64,000 bases of DNA, taken from positions 45,729,630-45,793,629 of the forward strand of contig NC_068970.1 of the NCBI RefSeq assembly GCF_016808095.1, in the 5' to 3' direction. This DNA comes from Vigna angularis (lineage: Eukaryota > Streptophyta > Magnoliopsida > Fabales > Fabaceae). Shown one piece after another: positions 46,561 through 58,799 of this stretch. Both the position numbers and the translations under genes were made by a program. Position 1 is the first letter of the stretch, and each line of letters begins with the position of its first letter. The notes below the pieces were generated by a model, which ran no database searches, was not told where the DNA came from, and saw only the letters and a program-made list of their open reading frames with translations.

Positions 46561-47743
46561 CACTAGTACATAAAAGGGATATGACTATGTTTTTTTTTTC
46601 ACATTAAACTACGATTAACAAACTATATCATATTCAAGCTGGTGAAAAAGGTTGGATTATAAGTTATGATTGAAGATTGTAGCCTATAATACACAATAGG
46701 GTATGATTCATGAAAAAATATAGCGTTAAATTTTATTTTTCCTAATTTTAAAATCATAATAGGCTACATTTGAATAAAAAATTGTAGCCTATTCATGACT
46801 ATTTATGGTTTTTTTTATCTAACCATAATCTATTTTTTTTAAAGTATTTGTATTTTAGTTACTCTTCCTCCATTAAACAACCTGAAAGATTAACATAAGA
46901 TTTAACAACAAAAAATAAATCACTATGATTGAGAAAAAGCTAAGAGCGTAGTGCTTGAACACGTGGTGCTTGATCTTGAACACATAATGCTTAAACAATT
47001 GGAAAAATAACACCAAACAATAACAAAACATATGGTGAACAAAGACAACACAGAAAGAGTTCTTCAAATGAACCTGGAGAACCAGAAAGATCTTCAAACA
47101 TGGTCATGACAAACCTACAAATAAGAGACAAAACAATAGACAAAAGATAGATGAGGAAGAAAAACCCAAATGCACCTTGGAATAAAAAATGAGTAAGGAA
47201 AACGAGAGAGGAAAAGGCAACAAAGAATGAACTTGCGAGCAAATGAGCATCCTCGCTGCATCACTTCGAATGAACATCAAAACATAACATAAAAAGGAGA
47301 GGAAGAGGAAACAAATCTTACGGTGGTGCTAAACAACGAAGAAGAATGAAGGAAAAGTGTTTGTAGTGTTGGAGAAAACGAATAGTAACATAAAGGGAGG
47401 TAATAGAGGTTGGTGGGTCTAGTAAAAGTTCACAACCTTTACCCTAGAAGCCAGCATATAGGCTGGTTCTTTAAATAATCATAGCATATACCCTAGTAGA
47501 CAAAAAATATGCTACAATTGCTAGTAGAACCATAGCCTATTCTTTGGCTTTGAGAGTATATATTATTTAAGAGAATTGTAGTCCATACCTTGTCTTATGA
47601 AGAATAAGCTACGGTTATTACTAAGCCATAGTCTATTCTTTGTCATAAATTACAAAAATACCACCACATTTTCATAGTTTACATTTTTTGTAAAACCGAA
47701 GCATATTATGCATACAAAAATGCAATAATTACACTAGCTAGTG
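46561..47743. mobile_element. Possible CACTA-like element
   Basis: Starts CACTAGTACATAAAAGGG and could end at GCTAGTG (47743). Short motifs with 'tagcctat' or 'tacaatt' recur in both orientations (46670-46840, 47440-47640), as in CACTA subterminal regions, and 47655-47710 resembles 36186-36230. I found no 3-bp target duplication and the termini match poorly. Confidence 0.35.
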
Positions 47744-48344
47744 TTTTTCACGTACATTCCTAAATACCTGAATGGCATGCTCGTTATTCTATAATTAATC
47801 ACTAAGTACTTTCGTATTTAACTCTCTTGTACATTCATTCCTCTTATTTTACTCTTATAAATATTCACTCATGCTCCAATGCCAATTCAAAATATCTTAG
47901 TATATACATTTTGTTACAATTATGTTTCTAATGTTTATTGTGATGACTTTTCTCCCTAATTGTACTGCTTCTAAGAGTTATTTTTTTACAAGTTGTCTAA
48001 CTATCCAACTAAACCTTCTAAATCTATTAAGAATAAAAAAAAAGGTGTTAAAAGGTCTACTTGGCTAAGGTCTCTTTTTCTAAAATGCACAATCTAAAAT
48101 ATATTTAAAAAATTGTCTAGATTTGAAATGAAAATACCTTCAAGAAACACTCAATCCTAAAAGTATTTCAAATTTTACATTTTGAGAAGTATTTTAGAAT
48201 TAAAAACTATCTTTCAGAATGCACAACCAAAATGCATTAAAACATTACATTTTCAATTGGTTGTTGCAGAAGGTAATTGAAATTAAAACCCCTTTTTCCC
48301 TCTCCACTACTCCTCTGCCCCCTCCTTCCTCCCACTACTCCCAT
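47744..48344. other. Intergenic DNA
   Basis: No gene seen. The last 8 bases are the left target duplicate of the hAT element. Confidence 0.4.
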
Positions 48345-49039
48345 TAGGGCTGGGCAAATTGAATTGCACGAAATTATATTGATAAAAACTGTGCTATACC
48401 AAAAACTATTTCTTTTGAACTAAACTAAACTAAAAAGTAGTTCACAAAAACTGAACTGAACTACTTTTTAACTTATTAAATTGCACTACACTAAATTACA
48501 CTAAATTATACTAAATTGAACTAAACTGCAGTATAAACTAAATTGCACTGCTAAGTACACAAAATTTAACTGATAAGGTTTAAGTTTTCCTGCATTCCTT
48601 ACTTCAGATTCGCATTCAAAGCCCTTTGTCGTTGCCTACCAATTGAACTTAAACAGAGATAACTCTAAAGAAAGAAGAAAGAGTGTTGGTTGTAGTACAA
48701 TGGCTGTCAATGCAGAATTCAGGAAATGGGGGAAAGTGGCTTCGGCCACATTAGTGGTCGCCATCATTTTTTATTTAAATTGGCCATGCGTTATAAAGAA
48801 TTAGAAATAAACATGATGCAATTTCGTGGTTGGTAGAGGATGCAAAGGACAAAATCAGTGTTAATAAGACAAGCAATTCATACCATTAACGACACTAAAA
48901 TGATGTAAAGTTCAGTTTTTCTAACTATACTAAAAAATAGTTTAATTAGTTTTTAGTATACACTAGTCTAGTTTTTTTTAAGTATAAAATAGTATAGATA
49001 ACTATACTTTAATACACTATTAAATTATGTCCAGCTCTA
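48345..49039. mobile_element. Non-autonomous hAT-type element with a possible captured exon
   Basis: 695 bp with terminal inverted repeats TAGGGCTGGGCA / TGTCCAGCTCTA and an 8-bp target duplication ACTCCCAT (48337-48344) against CCTCCCAT (49040-49047), 7 of 8 matching. Subterminal 'actaaact'/'ctaaatt' motifs repeat in the left 200 bp. The centre is a different type of sequence with an ATG at 48700 and a 34-codon frame (MAVNAEFRKWGKV then a hydrophobic segment), perhaps a captured first exon of a membrane protein. No transposase. Confidence 0.75.
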
Positions 49040-49047
49040 CCTCCCAT

Positions 49048-50645
49048 CTCTGTGACACCCTCTCCTTCAACCATCACATCCTCACCTCTCATTAAAACCT
49101 TTCACCTTTCCATCACAATGACCATGTTTTGAAAAGGACCAGGCTCGGTGTTTCCACCATGGTTGAAGCCATCACCATCACTATGTCGTTCTGAATGACA
49201 TTATCGTTTTGAAGAAAGTTACCTTTTCATTATGCAAGTCCTAACAAACGCCATGAAGGAGCATGATAACGAAAGGTACACCCTCGTAATTGTGGTGGTT
49301 GTGCATTGTTGAGTACAAAGGTTGGGCACACAACAATGGAGGTGAAGGGTGTTGTTTAGGATACAATAGCTGGACACGAAACAATGGAAATAAAAGGGTG
49401 TTTCACATAGGGAAATATAGAATGAAGGATAAAACTGTCACTTTATAATGCCTATGAGATGTAAGAAGAAAAATGTGGTGCATAAAGCAATTATCTAAAG
49501 ATTCATGGGTAGGCCCAAAATATTTGTATGCATATCCATAACTACATATGTTTATACATATAAACAGTACACTAATTTACCTAACGATTCTACATGTAAT
49601 AAGGAAAATTAGTGTGCTAGAAAAGCTCAATGTCTAGAATGGATCAGATAAACATAATAAGATGGTGAGGAAACATTAAAAATTATATTTTATATATATT
49701 ACATATGATATAAATATAATATATATATATATATATATATATCTTTTAGTACTAATATAAATTCTATAATTAAAAATAATATAAACTTAAACTTTAAAAG
49801 TGTTTGACAAATGAATTTATGAGTGATCCACATTAAATAGACATATTTTACCTCAATTAATGCGTTCCAAAAAGTTTAATAGTTTATTCAATGTAAATAT
49901 CCATAATTAAGTAACATAACAAAACAAATAATAAGACAAGTGAAACGAAAAATAAATAAATATAAGTTTGGCAAACATGCACAATTTTGTAATATTATTT
50001 AATAACAAATTATTATTATTATATATTATAAAACAGTTATTGTAAAAATATTAAAGTTATTATGTATAATAATTTATAATTAAAAATCTTTTTATTTTAT
50101 TTTGAGTACATAGTTTACTATCATTACAAGAATACCTAATATTAACTACCAGAATGTAACGTGGCTTATAAAAGAGACTCTAATAACGTTACTGAAACGG
50201 ACCTTTTCAGTAAGAGCATAACTTTCAGGGTAATCCGTTCTTTTATAACGCAAATGGGACGCTAATCACTTGTTAGGCTTAGTTTTTATTCATTTGCGTC
50301 AGTTCTTAGTACAAGCAAACACTACAACTTTTCTTTTAGTGTATAATGTTAATAAAAAGTCTTAAATTAATTTTTTTAATTTATTAAACTCAAATTTTAT
50401 ATTTATTTCATAAATTTAAATTCTAATTTATTATAATTTTTTTTACTAAATAGTTAAATTATTTTTTAAGATTAAATTGTTATGTTTAGGAGAGGAAATG
50501 GTCATAAAAAATAGATAAAAATGCTGAAAGAATAGGTGGCAGGATCTTTATTAAGTTGAGATAAAATTTGGATAGAGTTGGTTAAAGTTAATATTAATAT
50601 AATTTTTTGTTGGTTTTGTAATATATTTAACATTGACAAATTATT
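49048..50645. other. AT-rich intergenic DNA
   Basis: No gene seen. Short (AT) run at 49719-49742. At 50125-50335 motifs like 'aacgttactga' and 'cttataaaagag' suggest a small decayed transposon, but ends were not found. Confidence 0.4.
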
Positions 50646-50646
50646 C

Positions 50647-50688
<42 letters not shown>

Positions 50689-50690
50689 TT
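50646..50690. repeat. (ATT)n microsatellite
   Basis: About 45 bp of ATT/TTA trinucleotide, followed by a short (TTTTG)n run. Confidence 0.9.
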
Positions 50691-50999
50691 GTTTTGTTTT
50701 GTTTTGATTTGATTTTAAAGGCTTAACTAATGCCAACAAGATAGAGGATTCCACAAGTAAAATATTATGATCTTTTAGAAGAAATTTGGAGAGTTAATGG
50801 TGTCATTGTATATAATTCTAGAACAACTAAGCATGTGCATAAGGTAAACATGACTTGAAATTTCATGGTTAACTTAAATGATGATGTGAAAAGTAACATT
50901 CGACGACACATACGTTTATAGTTTAATCTATTTTATAGATAGCCTCAAATAGTCCAAGTCCAGCTCAATTCATGTCATCTTAATGCACCTCATCATCGA

Positions 51000-51790
51000 G
51001 GGGCACCAATGACACCCATGGTTAGATGCATAGTTTGAAAACCTTACAACATGTTTAGGACAAAATACAATGTTAACAACCAATTTTATAGAGAGATTAT
51101 GAAAGTAATTTGGGAATGTGAGGGGAATAAAAGCCTTATACAAGGATGGATTCAATTTTATATTTATAAAAAATCACCGGAAAGTTAACATAATGAGAGT
51201 ACTAAAGGATTGGTTATACAAGATTATAGCAAAGGTGTGGCAGATAGATTGAGAAAAGTCCTTTTAAGTGTCATAGATGAAACTCAATTAGCTTTTCTTG
51301 TGGGTAGAAGAAAGAGTTGTTTGTTTATGAAGGTGGACTTTGGAAAAACTTATGATTTAGCAAGGTGAGACTTTGTAATGAAAAAAAATGAGTTTTAACA
51401 AGAAATTGATTAAATGGATTAGACAAGTGCTTAATGTCAATAACTATTTTTGTCCTTGTTAATGGGAACCTTATAGATGAATTCAATCCAACAAAAAGTC
51501 TTACACAAAGGATCTAGTTACATGTTTCCTATTTTTTATAATGGTCAAAGAGTTAATGGGGCTAACACGACAAGATGTAAAATTGTATGTCTTACAAGGT
51601 GTTAAGGTAGGAAGTAATGCCATTGAAATAAATTTGTTAAAACTTGCTGATGATACCTTCTTCATATGTGAGAATACAATGCAAAATTAATGTGACTACA
51701 ATAAAATGTATTTTAAGGTGTTTTTGAAGTAGCTTCATGAGTAAAAGTTATTTTTTTTCAAACAAAATTGGGAGGGATAAGGGTGGATAC
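51000..51790 (+). pseudogene. LINE reverse transcriptase fragment
   Basis: The plus strand encodes, in shifting frames, LYKIIAKVWQIDclike text, DETQLAFLVGRRKSCLFMKVDFGKTYDLA (51270-51360), KLIKWIRQCLNVNNYF (51405-51450), LVNGNLIDEFNPTKSLTQ (51455-51510) and KLADDTFFIC (51640-51675). This is plant LINE RT; the LADD motif holds the catalytic Asp pair. Frameshifts and stops make it dead. The left limit is approximate. Confidence 0.8.
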
Positions 51791-51960
51791 TACTGAGTTA
51801 AGCAGCTAATTTGAGTGACATATTCAAATTGTAATTCTTTAAGTAATTGTTTAAGCCAAATAAGTTCACAAGTAGTTGAGGTCATAACTTTATATTCTTC
51901 TTTTGTACTACATATTTGATAACACTTTGTGCTCCTAACCAAGATCTTCATGTCCTTTGA
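51790..51960 (-). pseudogene. Copia RNase H fragment
   Basis: Minus strand CSTKEEYKVMTSTTCELIWLKQLLKELQFE matches the Copia RNase H segment 'STEAEYRAMASATCELIWLKQLL', with the usual TEAEY motif degraded to TKEEY. Isolated and truncated. Confidence 0.75.
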
Positions 51961-52385
51961 ATTCCAATCTTCATGGAGCATAACATGTCTCGAGGAGATT
52001 TGTTCTTCCAAGTGTTTGCTCATTGACCTTGTGATAAGTGATTGAGATTAGTAATTTTCATTGTTAAATTAGCATTTATCTTGTTTTGATTATGTATAAA
52101 ATCTATGATATCTACCCTAATATTACTTGTTTTGTGGGAACGTATGAATATAATGATTAATATGTGAATTGAGAGAAAAATAGAAAAAATTCAACACTTT
52201 TTGATGAATTTGTCTTGTCACGACTATAGCACCACCTAAGGACTTAAGCCATAAAGAAAACTCACTCAAGAAGGTTTCCTCAAGCCATGAATTAGAGCTT
52301 GAGCCATGGGAAAGTACTTCATTACTAAGCAACTGCAAACAACTGTAGCTTAGACCTTCGTAGCTTGACCCACAGAGGAAACCCT
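51961..52385. other. Intergenic or decayed retroelement DNA
   Basis: No gene seen. It may belong to the interior of the SIRE-like Copia whose LTR starts at 52718. Confidence 0.35.
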
Positions 52386-52579
52386 CACTAGTCCAAAAAG
52401 GGCTTTAGACGTCTGTTATTTTGGGCTTTTAACGTCAGATCCTGATCCGATGTCTTTATGGGTGACGTTAATGGGACATCAGACTCTATTACCAAAATTT
52501 CATCGGTCAATCTTTTACGTTGGATATTGTGGGATCCGACGTCTAAGGGGTGACGTTAAAGGTCATTTCTACACTAGTG
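52386..52579. mobile_element. 194-bp CACTA miniature element
   Basis: CACTAGTCC...CACTAGTG ends with a 3-bp target duplication CCT (52383-52385, 52580-52582). The left ~95 bp closely match the inverted right end of the element at 2105-3597 ('gctttagacgt', 'gttattttgggcttttaacgtc', 'gggtgacgttaatg'), so it is an internal-deletion derivative of that family. Confidence 0.93.
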
Positions 52580-52717
52580 CCTCTGAGGGAGGAAACCTCA
52601 TGATTGGAGTTCTGAATCACTGCTTGAGTCGTGCTGTGAAATAATTTTTGATTGTGTATTGTACATCATGGTTGTTTTATTAATCATGGTTGTGCATCAT
52701 CAAAAAAAGTGGGAGAT

Positions 52718-54985
52718 TGTTGATAGGGGAGTACTGTGTTAGTTGAACCCAATCCCTATATGTTGGTTTTTGATGATGACAACACATTGATAATAATAAC
52801 ACATGAATGTTGTCATGTCACAACAAAATGTTTCTATATTAGGTTATACATTGATTGTTTACATGCTTAATGTGTAATATGCACATATTGTGTTTGTCAC
52901 ATTTGTTGGACATACTGTGTTGATTGATGCATACTATTGTGTTTGTGAAGTGAGTATATCTGTGTATGCACAATGTATGTTTCTGTGATATGAAAACGAC
53001 ATGCACAAAAGCATATCAGAATGACTTAATCGATTACAGTGTTGTGATAATCAATTAAAGTCATTAGACAACTTGAGTTTTGAACTGAGGCAAAACAACT
53101 AGTTTTGAATCGATTACATTAGTTGGTGAATCGATTAAAACTCGTGTGTTTGCACATATCTTTTCCAAATGTGCTGTGATGTGTTTTTAGAAAGAAAAGT
53201 TTTCAAAAATATTCTAAGTGTTAAAACTTAATCGATTACATGCTTTGTGTATTCAATTAAGTTTGTTATTTTTGAAAATTGTCTTATGTTTGTCATAACT
53301 ATAATAACAGTCATATTATAAATATATTTGACCAACATTTAATGAGAATCAATTTCATTAATTGTGTATTCAATTAATAGCTGAATTGGTTTTATTTTTG
53401 TTACATTTGTCAAATGTAACCGATTACATAAGTGAGTTAATCGATTAGTTTGCGTTAGGATTGATATAAACTATATATTGACACATTGTTTGAAAATCTA
53501 TAACGATTGATCATACTTACATTTTCATATCTGATTGAATACATTTTGAGAGATTTTTACAGATAGATAAAAAGCTCCAAGAATCAAGAACGTGAGAGTT
53601 TTGACAGATCTTGAAGAATTCTTGAAGCAGATTAATGGACTAAAAAGACTGATCATTTTTGCACAATTGAAAGTACATTTTGGGAGATCAAGAGAGAAGA
53701 CTTGTAAAGGGTTTGTTGCGACAGGGACGGGTTGTTCTGTGTTGGCAGGTTTTGTTGTTCTATATTTGATTGAGAGTTTGTGATGTGTTTACATTTGAGA
53801 GTTTCTTTGTAAATCCTTAGTTGTAATACTCTAATCATTATAGTGAATTATTCTCCAATCTAAGGTTGATTGGGAGGGTGACTGGATGTACGCATTGTTA
53901 ACTCATTGGCAAGTGTACCAAATCGTATCAAGTAATATAAAATGGTAAGACCAAGTATCGTTTCCCAAGAGACTCATGTTACTAAACAATCGCATAATCA
54001 CTTAACTAATTAAGAATAAAGAACGATTACATTGAATGAAATTGAATTGTAGTAAAAGTAAACATAAAAACTTGACTGTAAAATTGATCAATTGAGGCTA
54101 AAACAAGAATGAATAAATGATTTAAGATGGTATGAGATGATGATGTTGTTGGGGTTAGATTTCACCTACTTTACTTTCATGCATAATAGAACTCATCTTC
54201 TTCATTGGAATGTTAATGTCACTTACGAAATTACTTAGAACTAGATCCCTCGGCGTAAAAAGCCTAGCCATAATTATTAGACCTTAATCCCTTGAATCCC
54301 TAATAACCAATTCCACATTAAGAAAAGAAGCTTAAGACAACCAAACGTAATATCCCTATCCCTAGGCAATATTCCCTTTGGGTGAAATCCTCTAGATCAT
54401 GATTCAAAAGATATTTTCCAATACTCAAACAAATCAAAAATCAAGTCATGAATGGCCAAAACAAGACAAGCATTAAGAATAGGAGAAAATCACTAACAAT
54501 CAATGAAAGAAGCATAAAATATTTAAAACATGTTCAAATACATGAAACTTTAGAGGTTACATCATCCCCAACAATAAATGAGTTTAGTTCTCCATTGTCA
54601 TGGAGAACCTTGGTGTACAATGGAAGAATGAATGAATGGTAACCCTAGAAAGTAAGAAGGAAAGCTCCCGCATGCCCAATCTCCCTCCAAAGGGTCGAAA
54701 ATTATGTTTTTTTGCTTCAACCGTCCAAAGATTTGAACCCTAGGGCATGCATTTGCTTTCACATTTTCTTTAGTGATAATTGATCTTCTTCTCCCTATCT
54801 CTTTACATCTGCATTTGCTTTCACATTTTCTTATATTGTATTACTGCATATACGTTTGATTGTTACGCAATAATGGTTTCAAGAACATCATTGTTTGCGA
54901 AAAATATTTAAAAAATTAAAGTTTTTATAAAACACCAATTCACCCCCCTCTTGGTGTTGAGAAACAAAGTCTAATAATTCTAACA
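52718..54985 (+). mobile_element. SIRE-like Copia LTR with an inserted LTR fragment
   Basis: Preceded by the polypurine-like 'aaaaaaagtgggagatt', it starts TGTTGATAGGGG and has 'tttgatgatgacaaca' nearby, and ends '...cacccccctcttggtg...ctaaca' at 54985. These are hallmarks of legume SIRE-type Copia LTRs as I know them. Several 'aatcgatta'-type motifs occur at 53030-53450. No matching 5' LTR or pol is present here, so it is a 3' end remnant. Without the insert at 53896-54747 the LTR would be about 1.4 kb. Confidence 0.7.
53896..54747 (-). mobile_element. Truncated Athila-like LTR nested in the SIRE-like LTR
   Basis: Starts TGTTAACTCATTGGCAAGTGTACC and matches the solo LTR at 44338 over its first ~750 bp ('aagtatcgtttcccaa', 'gttgttggggtt-atttcacc', 'ttagttctccat'), but the GC hairpin region and LTR end are missing. 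CGCAT (53891-53895) and TGCAT (54748-54752) flank it, a possible target duplication with one change. Confidence 0.7.
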
Positions 54986-57508
54986 GCTAGGAATAGACCA
55001 ATGGTGTGTAGTTGGAATAGAATCTTAATCATAATGCAGGTGAGTCATACGCGATTACTAACATGTTTTATATTGGACAGTAGGCAACATACTAGTCTCA
55101 AGGTACTAGGAATGGACCTAGAGTACCATAAAGTACTCCCAAGACTTGATCATCTAAGACTTCATATTTGGAAGTAGATATGATACAAGAGAGGAAGAAT
55201 CTATGAAGTCAAGTTTCAACTTGATTCAAACACAAAAATCACTCTTTTGATAACTTAAATCAAATTCTCAGTTGACTTTACAATACTCTCAAATTCCACA
55301 CTCATACTTTCTATACAAAAATAGCTTTATAATATATCAAACTAGTTAAGACATTGTTATTTCTACCAAATCCTTATGAACACGACACTTGTTTACTACA
55401 ACAACCCAGTATACTTGTTGGTATATTTTGAGTTTTGCAATTACATCGCGAACACCTTGTCATTTGTCCTTTGAATTAAAATGGTTCTTCCTCAATCATC
55501 TTGTATAGGATCAAAGGATAGTCCTCTATCAATATAATTCTTAAAATTCAGAAAAGACTAGTAAGGTGAAAAGGTAGAAAATTATCTTTTACGGGAAGAG
55601 TTACCACGATTAAATTTGTAATCACTGCACTCCATAAGAATTCCATTGCATTTAGAAATGGACAAATGGATGGTGAGGAAATTTTTGGGATAACATAGTT
55701 AAAAGCATAGACATGGTTGAGAAACAAAATATCAAAGGCAAAGTTTTCATACTTTATTTGGTATCTATGTCCTAAAACATGTATTCAATCTTACCTATAT
55801 TAGTTCAAAAGTGAGATAAAAACAACCCATCATTATCTTTCATTTTAACCCCTTATTCTCATCACCAATGCTCCGTTTTGTTTTATTTTTAAGGTTTTCA
55901 GACACATTTATTGCAAAGTAGATGACTATGTCTTGGAATTATAAAAAAACTAGCTAACCTGAAGAAAGAAACCATCTCTTGATGACTCTAGTGAAAAAAA
56001 TGATATATTGAAGTTTGTTGGACCTCAACTTTTTTGCAAATCTATTGTATGTTAAATATAGAATGTTAGATCTGTTTTGGAGGAAAGGATACAATTGTAT
56101 AAACAGATTTTTTATAACATTTTTAGTATGTAGAGATCGTAAGATGAGTCTCATTTTTTATTTGTCTTGTGGAAGGTTTGAGTGTTGTCTTTGGATTTTG
56201 CATGTTGAAATGGAGATCTAATATTGATAGGTTTCCATTTTCATCCTATGTTTTTATTGATATTGTATATGAGACATCCCTAGTTTCTCATTCTTTTATT
56301 TATATATTAGTTATTGATAATAAAAAGAATATATCTAACTAAGGTTGCATCTACCCTAAATGTAGGCAATATGTTAACTACAAGATTACTAAATCAATTC
56401 CTTATACAAGGCACAATGAATTAAAATGAAAAGATTCATAATGGGAATAATCGCAATTGTGCAATACTCAAACTCTCGAATATGGGAAACATTTGGAAAA
56501 TTGAATTTGGAGATGAATAGTTGATGTTGCAATATAATGATTACCTTTGCAACAATACATTAGAGAAGAGAAAATATTTTTGTATGCCTCCTCATATGTG
56601 TCTTAATTCTTTGATAAACTTATAATGAAATCTAAATTCCCATAAATACTTGTTAATTACAACCGGTTGCTTGTAAGTTAATGTTTCATTTTTTTAGTGT
56701 TGTTATATATTTTATTAGAATATTGATGTTTGATTAACATTTATCTTGGATAACTACGTGTTTGTCTTTGTTGATATTCATTTAGATGTGATTGTACGAA
56801 TATATGAGATTATACATATGATTTCATACTCTTGTTTGAACAAACAGTCACTTGTTACTAAATTGATATTATAAAGAAAGTGATAAAAAATATCATAAGA
56901 TGCAAAATAAAGAAAACTTACGTCCTTAGATAATTATAATGTTAAGTTCACTTTTTTATATTGTTAAAGAATATCGTAGAGTTTTACTTTGTTTGAAGGG
57001 ACCATTGGCCCCCAAACTTTATTTTTAATATATACAAATTAATATATAAAAAGAAAAATAGTTTATTTTAATTTCAGTATATTTTATATATTTGACACTT
57101 CAAAAAATTGTGGATATCTATTTTGATACTTCCAAAATATTTTCTAAATAAGGTTATTTTGTATTATGCTGACATTAATAAAAATATTTATTTATTTAAT
57201 AAAAACTTAAAAGTAATTGTACGGTTTTTAAATTTTTTAAAAGAAAACATAATTGTTTGGAAGTTATATATAAGTCAATGAGTTACAATAGTATAGCATA
57301 ATTGGCACACTTAATTATTTTACCAGGAATCACTCTAGAGAGCTAAAGCTCCGATAAGTAATTATTATCACACTTGTGCATAAGCAACACACTAAAGAAA
57401 ACAAAATAAAGCAGTTATGTGTTATTATTCTCCATAGGCATGCTTGTTTGAACCCTGCAAAGATGTTCAGACATGCATAGGTAGTAATTAGTTATAATAA
57501 GGAGAGAA
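54986..57508. other. AT-rich intergenic DNA
   Basis: About 2.5 kb without a gene or element I can support. The last ~200 bp are probably the 3' UTR of the gene at 57509. Confidence 0.4.
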
Positions 57509-57886
57509 TCAACGTCCAATCCTAGCACCAGTGTTGAACCTGCCATTTCCGAAATCCTGCTTTCCAGAGCCAGAGTTGTTAAAGGAGCCTATAGTTCCAT
57601 TGTTGGCTTTGGTAGGTACGCGATTCCCGCTAATTTTTGCACCAGTGTTGAACTTCCCATTTCCGAAATCTTGCTTTCCAGAACCAGAGTTATTGAAGGA
57701 ACTTTTAGTCCCGTTATTGCCTTTGCTAGGGTTCTGCTTCTTTTTGTTGGTTCCACTCTTGCGTTTGGAAGGCTGCTGCCTCCTATTGTTGCTACTCTGA
57801 CAAGGTACGTTGATTGCTACAACAGGGTAGCGATAGCTATATCCTCCCAAATGCCCCAAACCCAAGAGGCTGCATAAGAAAGTCAT
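57509..57886 (-). CDS. Two-repeat protein of the NNGT..NSGSGxQDF family with a basic insert (125 aa)
   Basis: Function not recognised. It starts MTFLCSLLGLGHLGG, like the MSGF..LFGLGG start of the gene at 13907, then has an extra ~45-residue segment that turns strongly basic (RRQQPSKRKSGTNKKK, possibly a nuclear localisation signal), then two repeat units NNGTKSSFNNSGSGKQDF..KFNTG and NNGTIGSFNNSGSGKQDF..RFNTG with a short spacer. The two units are nearly identical, closer to each other than in the paralogues. The frame is open 22 codons further upstream (to 57952), but that stretch matches the 5' UTR of the gene at 11024 ('GATCCTTA-TTTCCT' just before ATG), so I take the ATG at 57886. Confidence 0.8.
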   Translation of the reverse strand: MTFLCSLLGLGHLGGYSYRYPVVAINVPCQSSNNRRQQPSKRKSGTNKKKQNPSKGNNGTKSSFNNSGSGKQDFGNGKFNTGAKISGNRVPTKANNGTIGSFNNSGSGKQDFGNGRFNTGARIGR

Positions 57887-57969
57887 GCTGTCAAAGGAAA
57901 CTAAGGATCTATCGCTCTCTCTCTTAGTCTTATCAACTTGCTGTTTTTCCATCTGCTATAAGCCTTCTT

Positions 57970-57975
57970 TTTATA
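57970..57975 (-). promoter_or_regulatory. TATA box of the 57509-57886 gene
   Basis: Minus strand TTTATAAAAAG about 84 bp before the chosen ATG, followed by 'GGCTTATAGCA', similar in place to the TATA and 'TTCATAGCA' of the 11024 paralogue. Confidence 0.65.
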
Positions 57976-58079
57976 AATGTTTAAAGGGGAATCTGATGCT
58001 ACTCATTACTGAAAGTATGTTGAAAAATTATTTGCATAATCATTTACTTTGTCGTTGATATTACGGATATTATCTTCTT

Positions 58080-58549
58080 TTTTTTGGTAGATATTTTGCG
58101 GGATCGAGAGACGTATCTTTGGTGACGTGTCTTCCTTGTCTTCGAACATTTGGATCGTTTGAGTCGCTTGCCTTTCTTCAGTCTGGACCGTTCGGTCACG
58201 TCGGTCTTGGCCGATCGGTTGCCTTCGTGCTCCACGAGGGGGAGGTACTTGCAAAAGGTACTCCGACGTCAAAGTTAGGCGTGTGATTTGAAGAGCCTCG
58301 GCTTTTGGTTGAATATTTAGTGAATGATTATCACTATTGAGTATTTGAGAGTAGCGTAGAGTGAATAATGTATAATTGGAACGTACCTGGCTTTCGGCCT
58401 TGGCTTTGAATTTATAATTTACCTCATGGATCCTGAGCTGATACAAGCCCAATAAAATATAAACAGAATAAGATATAAACAGATTACCTGAAAATTCGAT
58501 TGGTTATTTATAACCTGCTTTATCAATATCTTTAATTAGATATTCTTTG
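58080..58549 (-). repeat. Left (3') LTR
   Basis: Matches 60110-60573 with scattered substitutions ('ttggatcgtttgagtcgctt' against 'ttggatcgcctgagccgctc'), so it is clearly older than the Copia at 15008. Confidence 0.75.
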
Positions 58550-58799
58550 ATTATTTTATCATCTGCTGGATTGTTGGCCCAAGAATAGCTTAAGCGCTGG
58601 CCCAATTACGGCCCAATCTTTGACCTAAGTAGATGGACCGAACGGTGCTGATTGTTACCCGTTCGACCTCCACTGGGTACGATACATTATGCCTCTCAGG
58701 TCCGAGTTAAGTGTTCGGCTTTAGCCGTGGTTAACTATAGGACTTATGAGTTTGAGGGATGTTGTTTTTCCTGTAGTGAGGAGTTTGCTTTCCATGTAA

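Noticed and set aside
46873..47242. Hydrophobic minus-strand ORFs
   Set aside because: Chance frames in AT-rich transposon-like DNA; no conserved motif.
50970..51155. 61-aa minus-strand ORF with several Cys and His
   Set aside because: Short, isolated, on the opposite strand to the LINE fragment; no family recognised.
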